Positions 27,084 to 32,591 of a stretch of 32,591 nucleotides of DNA are shown here, piece by piece. Position 1 is the first letter of the stretch, and every line of letters begins with the position of its first letter. The notes under the pieces were generated by a model, which was not told the origin of the DNA, ran no database searches, and saw nothing but the letters and a program-made list of their open reading frames with translations. Where the stretch lies: contig JAGVZQ010000011.1 of the NCBI GenBank assembly GCA_018302465.1, forward strand, positions 1 through 32,591. Reading direction: 5' to 3'. A program made the position numbers and the translations under genes. The DNA is from Candidatus Woesearchaeota archaeon (GTDB taxonomy: Archaea; Nanobdellota; Nanobdellia; SCGC-AAA011-G17; GW2011-AR20).

Positions 27084-27906
27084 TAGGCTTAGATTTGGAA
27101 CTGCAGGGATTCCCACCTGTACAAAGGGAGATACTATTCAGGGCATTAAAGATGTTAGGGGGTTAGGGTTAGATTCTTTCGAATTAGAATTCGTACATTC
27201 AGTTAATATTAAAGAGGATAAAACAAATTTAGTAAAAGAAACAGCAAAGAAAAATGATATAATTCTCACTGCTCATGGAAGTTACTACATAAATTTAAAT
27301 TCTGATGATAAGAAGAAGATAGAGGCTTCTAAAAAAAGAATACTAGATGCAGCAAGAGTACTTTCTTTATGTGGAGGCCATTCAGTATGTTATCATGCTG
27401 GATTCTACCAGGGGCAACAACCTGAAAAAGCATTTAAGAAGATAAAAGAAGAAATAAAGGATATCGTCAGACAAGTAAAGAAATTTGATAAGGAATTATG
27501 GATTAGTCCAGAAGTAAGTGGGAAACCTTCCCAATTTGGAAGTGTTGATGAATTAATAAAGTTGAGCAAAGATATTGAACAGGTAATGCCTTGTATAGAT
27601 TTTAGTCACAATTTTACTAGATCCATAGGTAAAGCCAACAGATTAGAGGATTTTAAAGAAGTTTTAGACAAAATAAAAGACAACTTGGGAAGAGAATATT
27701 TAGAAAGAATGCATATTCATATAGCCGGAATTGAATTTGGAGAGAAAGGAGAAAAAAATCATTTAATTTTAGAAGAATCAAAATTTAACTACAAAGATTT
27801 GTTAAAAGTTTTAAAAGAATTCAAATGTAAAGGCGTAATAACTTGTGAATCTCCTAATATTGAAAAAGATGCTTTATTATTAAAAAAATATTATGAAAAG
27901 ATTTAA
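27070..27906 (+). CDS. Endonuclease IV/AP endonuclease family 2 (TIM barrel); true start likely ATG 27070, not 27022
   Basis: RLRFGTAGIPTCTKG; LTAHGSYYINL; YHAGFYQG; SPEVSGKPSQFGS; PCIDFSH; MHIHIAGIEFGEKGEKNHL. Confidence 0.88.
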   Translation: MKKIDRLRFGTAGIPTCTKGDTIQGIKDVRGLGLDSFELEFVHSVNIKEDKTNLVKETAKKNDIILTAHGSYYINLNSDDKKKIEASKKRILDAARVLSLCGGHSVCYHAGFYQGQQPEKAFKKIKEEIKDIVRQVKKFDKELWISPEVSGKPSQFGSVDELIKLSKDIEQVMPCIDFSHNFTRSIGKANRLEDFKEVLDKIKDNLGREYLERMHIHIAGIEFGEKGEKNHLILEESKFNYKDLLKVLKEFKCKGVITCESPNIEKDALLLKKYYEKI

Positions 27907-29435
27907 GCAGAGCAATAAACTCTAGTATCCCCAATATCCTCAAATTCTCCTACTTTCAAAGATACTGTTTTAGATGAAGTTGGAACTGATCTCCCGCCGC
28001 CAATATTCAGGCTAAGAGATGCTTCAACCTGTGCCTTTGGAATTTCTAATACAACTTTATCACTAGCCCCATTAAACTTCGGATTCTTAATTATAACTCC
28101 ATAAGCAGTTCTATGGTCTTCATCTTTAGTGCCTATTAATGAATCCCCAGCTTGATCAAGTTTATAATCCCACATAACTTCTCTGGATTCCTCTAATCCT
28201 TTTCTCTCCCCAAGTCCACCATTAATACCTCCGCGAGAATTAATTGAGATAAGGTCTAAAGGAGTAGATATGAATAAGTTTTGTCCGCCTTTAGAGACAA
28301 AATTAAGAGCTATGAGGTATACATCATTATTAAGTTTACCAAATGCCTGATAATTTCCATAATCAGAGTTTATTTTAGAGGTTAATTTTTCAACAGTTCC
28401 CCTGTTTATATTTTTATAATAAACCCCATTTCCACTATCAATATAAACTTCATTTGCATTAATCTCATCTCTACCTAATTTTATATTTCCTGTAGGTGAA
28501 GATATCTTAGTTACTTTTTCCCATTGAGATCCTCCTGCTTCTCTTAAATCAACTCCCCCATCATAGAATCCTCCCCCAATATATTCTATTGTAAAAGTAT
28601 TATAATCTTCATCATTGCTTAATCCATCTAAACATACCCTTCCATATTCATTAGGCAATTGAACACATTCACCTAATCTAGGAGGATTATCTGAATCATC
28701 ATTATAAATAAAGTCATTTTCTATGCCAAATTTAGGTCCAGCAGTACTAGTCCACCAACCATCTATGTTCCAAACCCAATCAGGGTCATTTATATCTTCT
28801 CCCCAGAATGCATCCCCATTATTAACAACCTCTCTTACTCCATTTCTTATAACAGTCATTTGACCACCATAACTTATAGTGTTGCTTCTTGAACTGCTAG
28901 AATCTCTCATTCTTGAATCTATTGTAAATGTGCGCCCCATCAAGTTATAAGTCTCAGTACCAATTCTATCGTAATCTGAACGAGTTATTCCATTTCTTCC
29001 ATCCATTGAATCAATAATATACTTTATTCCATTTCTTCCAACTTCCATTACCACATCTGTTTGATAATCATCTTCTGATGCAGTCAAAGAAGTCATAACC
29101 TTAACATTATTGTCAGCACTAAGTTTGGCTTGTCTAACTTGGGTAGTATCTATTAAATCATCCACATAAGAAGATCCCAAATCAACATTTTTAGATTCAC
29201 TTAATTGAACAGTTTTAATTATATCCCCACATTTATTATCCTTCCACTCACAATTTTTATCCTGGGCACAAGCAGCTTGTCCATATGCTCCAGTATAATC
29301 ACTACATTTTGGGTTTTCAGATTCAGGAATTATATCACTACTAGGATTACTCCTTATCCCAACAGCATCTTGACAACCAGCAATAACTAAAACAGAAACT
29401 AAAAAAAGTAAAAATAAAAATTTATTTTTTATCAT
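27903..29435 (-). CDS. Lipoprotein, large extracellular, unknown function
   Basis: Signal peptide with lipobox LVIAGC; short Cys motif CSDYTGAYGQAACAQDKNCEWKDNKC. Confidence 0.7.
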   Translation of the reverse strand: MIKNKFLFLLFLVSVLVIAGCQDAVGIRSNPSSDIIPESENPKCSDYTGAYGQAACAQDKNCEWKDNKCGDIIKTVQLSESKNVDLGSSYVDDLIDTTQVRQAKLSADNNVKVMTSLTASEDDYQTDVVMEVGRNGIKYIIDSMDGRNGITRSDYDRIGTETYNLMGRTFTIDSRMRDSSSSRSNTISYGGQMTVIRNGVREVVNNGDAFWGEDINDPDWVWNIDGWWTSTAGPKFGIENDFIYNDDSDNPPRLGECVQLPNEYGRVCLDGLSNDEDYNTFTIEYIGGGFYDGGVDLREAGGSQWEKVTKISSPTGNIKLGRDEINANEVYIDSGNGVYYKNINRGTVEKLTSKINSDYGNYQAFGKLNNDVYLIALNFVSKGGQNLFISTPLDLISINSRGGINGGLGERKGLEESREVMWDYKLDQAGDSLIGTKDEDHRTAYGVIIKNPKFNGASDKVVLEIPKAQVEASLSLNIGGGRSVPTSSKTVSLKVGEFEDIGDTRVYCSA

Positions 29436-29436
29436 T

Positions 29437-29814
29437 TTAATTATTACATGAATACTTCTTGTTAAATGCAGTTGTATACTCTCCAGGTATTAAATTATGC
29501 TCTGCAAATGCACCAGAAGCCAAACTGCCGTTAGCAAGGAATCTAGTGCTATTGGCAAATGCACGCTGATTAGCTGCTCTAATTCTGTTGCATGAGATTT
29601 TTATGGCTCCTCCATCTAAAAACCTATACTCTCCGTTAGACCTCAATCTCACTTCTTCCATTCCAGAACCAGCAGTATTATTTACCACATTATTATTTCT
29701 TTCAGCAGTTGCTGCAACCTTATTGGACAAAGTAATTCCCTTTGTCTCCTGACAACCAGCAATAACCAATAAACTAAAAGTTAGCAAAACAAAAATTAAT
29801 ATTTTTTTATTCAA
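29437..29814 (-). CDS. Small lipoprotein
   Basis: Signal peptide with lipobox LVIAGCQE, same style as its neighbour. Confidence 0.7.
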   Translation of the reverse strand: MNKKILIFVLLTFSLLVIAGCQETKGITLSNKVAATAERNNNVVNNTAGSGMEEVRLRSNGEYRFLDGGAIKISCNRIRAANQRAFANSTRFLANGSLASGAFAEHNLIPGEYTTAFNKKYSCNN

Positions 29815-29870
29815 TCATAACACCTTTAATTTTTAAAATATAAACTACTATTTAAACTTTTTTAAACCAG

Positions 29871-30012
29871 GTAACCGTTTAGCTAATCGCCAACTATAAA
29901 AAAGTGAAAAACCGATTTTATAGAGAATAGAAATGTCACTAAGTCATTTTTGGCCATTTTTCATGAAAATCATGTTTGTCGTCGATAAATCGAAAAACAG
30001 CTAAACGGTTAC
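29871..30012. mobile_element. MITE-like nonautonomous element (142 bp) with 14-bp perfect TIRs and 8-bp TSD TAAACCAG
   Basis: GTAACCGTTTAGCT (29871-29884) / AGCTAAACGGTTAC (29999-30012); TSDs at 29863-29870 and 30013-30020. Confidence 0.85.
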
Positions 30013-30156
30013 TAAACCAGCAGCAAGGCAGGGTCTTCTAGTCTTTTTTTAATTTCAACTAAACATCTAAGATTTCTATATAAATTTAAAATAATTTTAC
30101 TATCAAAAAGTAACTAAAATAAAAACATTTATAAATACTTAAATTTATTATAAGAT

Positions 30157-30411
30157 ATGTCAAACCAAATTAGAGTAGATGAAGATGGAATGCGTATTGA
30201 AGCTTTAAGAGATGCCCAAAAAGCATTAGCAATAGCCGAAAACGCAGGAGATGCAAAACAGTATTTCTTGTTATGGGAAAACTACGAATCTCTAATAAGA
30301 AATATAGATGGAACCCATAGGAACGAAGAACTCTATTCACAAGGACAGAGAGTAGTAGAAGATGAAATAAGGTTAAAAGACTTGTGCCAAAGTCTTCAAG
30401 ATAGAGTTTAA
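30157..30411 (+). CDS. Hypothetical small helical protein
   Basis: 84-aa ORF with TATA-like upstream sequence. Confidence 0.45.
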   Translation: MSNQIRVDEDGMRIEALRDAQKALAIAENAGDAKQYFLLWENYESLIRNIDGTHRNEELYSQGQRVVEDEIRLKDLCQSLQDRV

Positions 30412-30507
30412 GAATATAGTTCCAAGTTTTAATAGGGATACTTCTCTCATTTTCAGAAAAGTTTAAATAAATCTATTTCCTATACAATTCTAGGGGGGGT
30501 TAAAGAC

Positions 30508-30915
30508 ATAAGAAAAGATATTATTGTTGGAATAGATCCTGGGACTACAAAGGGCTATGCTCTTTTAGATCTTGAAGGCAATTTATTAAAGTTAAATATT
30601 CCAGCTCCAAAATTAGTAAGGAAAATAGCAACTGCAACAGGTGCTAGAATTATCCATCCTGAAGCAAGTTTAGATACAAAAAGAAAAAGAAAATTAACAA
30701 GCCCGTATGGAAGAGAATTAAAAAAAGAAAATTTAGACAAGCATAAATTAGACTCATTGGCTGCAGCAAATTACGCTTTCAAAAGAATAAGAAGCCAGTT
30801 AGAAAAAATAAAAATAGTATTAAATCAAAAAAATAAATCTTATTTAGAAAAAGATGTTACTTCTTTGGTTATAACAAAAAACATAAGTATACATCATGCT
30901 TTGCAAAAGTTTTAA
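30508..30915 (+). CDS. RNase H-fold DUF460-like protein, shortened; no ATG/GTG/TTG start (candidate ATA)
   Basis: IVGIDPGTTKGYALLDLEGNLLK...PAPKLVRKIATATGARIIHPEASLDTKRKRKL...LDKHKLDSLAAANYAFKRI; G-rich SD-like AGGGGGGGT upstream. Confidence 0.65.
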   Translation: MRKDIIVGIDPGTTKGYALLDLEGNLLKLNIPAPKLVRKIATATGARIIHPEASLDTKRKRKLTSPYGRELKKENLDKHKLDSLAAANYAFKRIRSQLEKIKIVLNQKNKSYLEKDVTSLVITKNISIHHALQKF

Positions 30916-30938
30916 AATACTAGTAAAAACAGTTAATC

Positions 30939-31337
30939 ATGGTATTATTAATAACATCAGCAATAATATGTAATAAAGATAAAGTTCTCCTTATAAAAAG
31001 AAACAAAGAACCAGATAAAGGCAAATGGGCTCTTCCAGGAGGAACAGGCTCTTTTAAAAAATATCCAAACCCTATAGATGCAGTTAAGGATGAAGTAAAA
31101 TATGATCTAAAAGCTGAATTTATTATAGATTCATTCTTCAACTATAGTTTTTATGAAGGGAAGGAAGGTTCTGCAGTAACACTGCATTTTAAAGGGAAAT
31201 TATTGAGTAATCCTAATCCCAACAAAGATGAAGTTTCTGAATGGAAATATTTTTCTCAAAATGAATTGCCAGAAAATATAGCTTTTGACCATAAAGAAGT
31301 ATTAAAAAGATTTTTTGAAAATGGAAAGCACAGATAA
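30939..31337 (+). CDS. NUDIX-fold hydrolase-like protein with a degenerate Nudix box
   Basis: VLLIKRNKEPDKGKWALPGGTGS; box reads DEVKYD where REUxEE is expected. Confidence 0.75.
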   Translation: MVLLITSAIICNKDKVLLIKRNKEPDKGKWALPGGTGSFKKYPNPIDAVKDEVKYDLKAEFIIDSFFNYSFYEGKEGSAVTLHFKGKLLSNPNPNKDEVSEWKYFSQNELPENIAFDHKEVLKRFFENGKHR

Positions 31338-31959
31338 AATAATAAATTTATTAGAAAAAGAATATAAAATAGACAAGCCTTTTCTAAACTTCAAAACAGA
31401 TTTTCAACTATTAATCGCAGTTATTTTATCAGCACAATGCACAGATGCAAGAGTAAACCTAGTAACAAAAGAACTATTCAAGAAAGTAAAGCATCCAAAA
31501 GACATAATTAATTTATCTCAAAAACAGCTAGAAAAATATATTTACTCAACTGGTTTTTATAAAAATAAAGCAAAAAATATAAAAACAACCGCAGAAATAT
31601 TAAAAACTAACTTCAAAGGAAAAATTCCATCAAAAATGGAAGAGCTTTTAACATTAAGAGGAGTTTCAAGAAAGACAGCAAATGTTGTCTTAGGCTATTT
31701 ATTCAATAAAGAAGATTCTTTGCCAGTTGATACCCATGTTATAAGGCTTAGCAACAGATTAAACCTAACAGAAAGTAAAAACCCAGTAATAATAGAAAGA
31801 GATTTAATAAAAATAACACCAAAAGATAAAAGATTTAACTTCTCAACCTTGTTAATTATGCATGGAAGAAAGATTTGTACAGCCAGAAAACCAAACTGCA
31901 AGAACTGCATGCTAAATAAGTTATGTCCTTCTGCTTTTTCATTTGAAAAAAGTTTATAA
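31315..31959 (+). CDS. nth: Endonuclease III (HhH-GPD, 4Fe-4S)
   Basis: LSAQCTDARVN; LRGVSRKTANVVL; PVDTHVIRLSNRL; C-x6-C-x2-C-x5-C cluster. Confidence 0.93.
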   Translation: MKMESTDKIINLLEKEYKIDKPFLNFKTDFQLLIAVILSAQCTDARVNLVTKELFKKVKHPKDIINLSQKQLEKYIYSTGFYKNKAKNIKTTAEILKTNFKGKIPSKMEELLTLRGVSRKTANVVLGYLFNKEDSLPVDTHVIRLSNRLNLTESKNPVIIERDLIKITPKDKRFNFSTLLIMHGRKICTARKPNCKNCMLNKLCPSAFSFEKSL

Positions 31960-31982
31960 ATATAAAAGTTCTACAAAAAATT

Positions 31983-32387
31983 ATGAAAAAGAGGTATGTC
32001 ACCATAGAAGAAGCAGAAAACAGTCTGTCTGAAGTCAGGGAATCTCTTAAAAAAATAATGAAGCTTAGTGAAAATATCTCAGTTCTCCAGTCCGTAGAAA
32101 TAAGTTATGACAATGAATACGATGAATTATTTACAGAAACAAAAACAAATCATGAATTCCATAGGATGTCTTCAGAGCTGCACAGGGAGCTTCATAAATT
32201 AATAAAAATAGGTTGCATAGTTCGCGATATTAACGTTGGTTTAGTTGATTTTTTCTCAAGATTTGAAGGAAGGGATATATTCTTATGCTGGGAGATGGGA
32301 GAAGAAAGCATTTCACATTGGCATGAAGTTAGTGAAGGCTACGAAACAAGAAAGCCAATTTTCGAGATTTATAATGAAGAGCAATAA
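31983..32387 (+). CDS. DUF2203-like protein
   Basis: VRDINVGLVDFFSRFEGRDIFLCWEMGEESISHWHEVSEGYETRKPI. Confidence 0.8.
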   Translation: MKKRYVTIEEAENSLSEVRESLKKIMKLSENISVLQSVEISYDNEYDELFTETKTNHEFHRMSSELHRELHKLIKIGCIVRDINVGLVDFFSRFEGRDIFLCWEMGEESISHWHEVSEGYETRKPIFEIYNEEQ

Positions 32388-32591
32388 TCTTTCTGAGATA
32401 ATCAGGCCAGTAATATTCGGAGTAAATGACGCATTAGTCTCAGAAATAGCATTGGTAGCAGGTTTATCTGGAGCTTTATTATCTACTAACATAATTATTC
32501 TTGCAGGAGTAACAGAAGCTCTTACTGGAGCAATCTCTATGTCATTTGGCACTTACATCTCTTCAAAATCACAGCTTGAATCTTATGAGGG
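32374..32591 (+). CDS. VIT1/CCC1-family transporter, partial (runs off the window)
   Basis: IRPVIFGVNDALVSEIALVAGLSGA...ITEALTGAISMSFGTYISSKSQLE-like segment; open frame to the window edge. Confidence 0.8.
   Translation, partial: MKSNNLSEIIRPVIFGVNDALVSEIALVAGLSGALLSTNIIILAGVTEALTGAISMSFGTYISSKSQLESYE

Larger units (their letters stand above)
25707..27112 (+). mobile_element. Putative homing element: RHH ORF, LAGLIDADG endonuclease and recoded 5' end of the target gene
   Basis: Bounded by two diverged copies of the target 5' coding sequence, about 1406 bp between equivalent ATTC positions. Confidence 0.75.

Noticed and set aside
25707-27112. Group I intron or intein
   Set aside because: The upstream fragment ends in a stop and the downstream copy repeats the same peptide, so splicing would duplicate coding sequence; no intein termini are visible and the endonuclease has its own promoter and start.
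1-32591. CRISPR array
   Set aside because: No regularly spaced direct repeats seen.

Overview
AT-rich archaeal chromosomal segment. I infer a DPANN-like lineage from short genes, TATA-type promoters, lipoprotein and PGF-like cell-surface proteins, and intron-bearing tRNAs, but no phylogenetic marker was tested. The best-supported backbone is a complete SUF Fe-S assembly operon (HTH-PAS regulator, sufB, sufD, sufS, sufU, sufC, then a DUF1858-IscA fusion). Other content includes a PINc/VapC-type ATPase with a KH domain, an AbrB-RelE toxin-antitoxin pair, two peroxiredoxins, TrmI-like methyltransferase, endonuclease III and IV family proteins, three tRNAs, surface lipoproteins, and a partial VIT1/CCC1 transporter at the right edge. 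Main finds: (1) a ~1.4 kb putative homing element (25707-27112) carrying a 38-aa ribbon-helix-helix ORF, a perfect inverted-repeat operator and a LAGLIDADG endonuclease. It is inserted into the start of an endonuclease IV family gene. The original 5' end is stranded upstream, and a synonymously recoded copy of that 5' end sits after the insertion and restores the gene. (2) tRNA-Gly(TCC) has a 24-nt intron between positions 53/54 with a complete bulge-helix-bulge. tRNA-Leu(CAA) has two introns, at 30/31 and 37/38. (3) A 142-bp MITE-like element has 14-bp perfect terminal inverted repeats and 8-bp target-site duplications. (4) There is a cluster of frameshifted or degenerate genes (GNAT, PIG-L deacetylase, nitrilase). 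(5) A Rieske-like protein lacks the first ligand histidine, and a DUF460-like RNase H-fold ORF has no canonical start codon.
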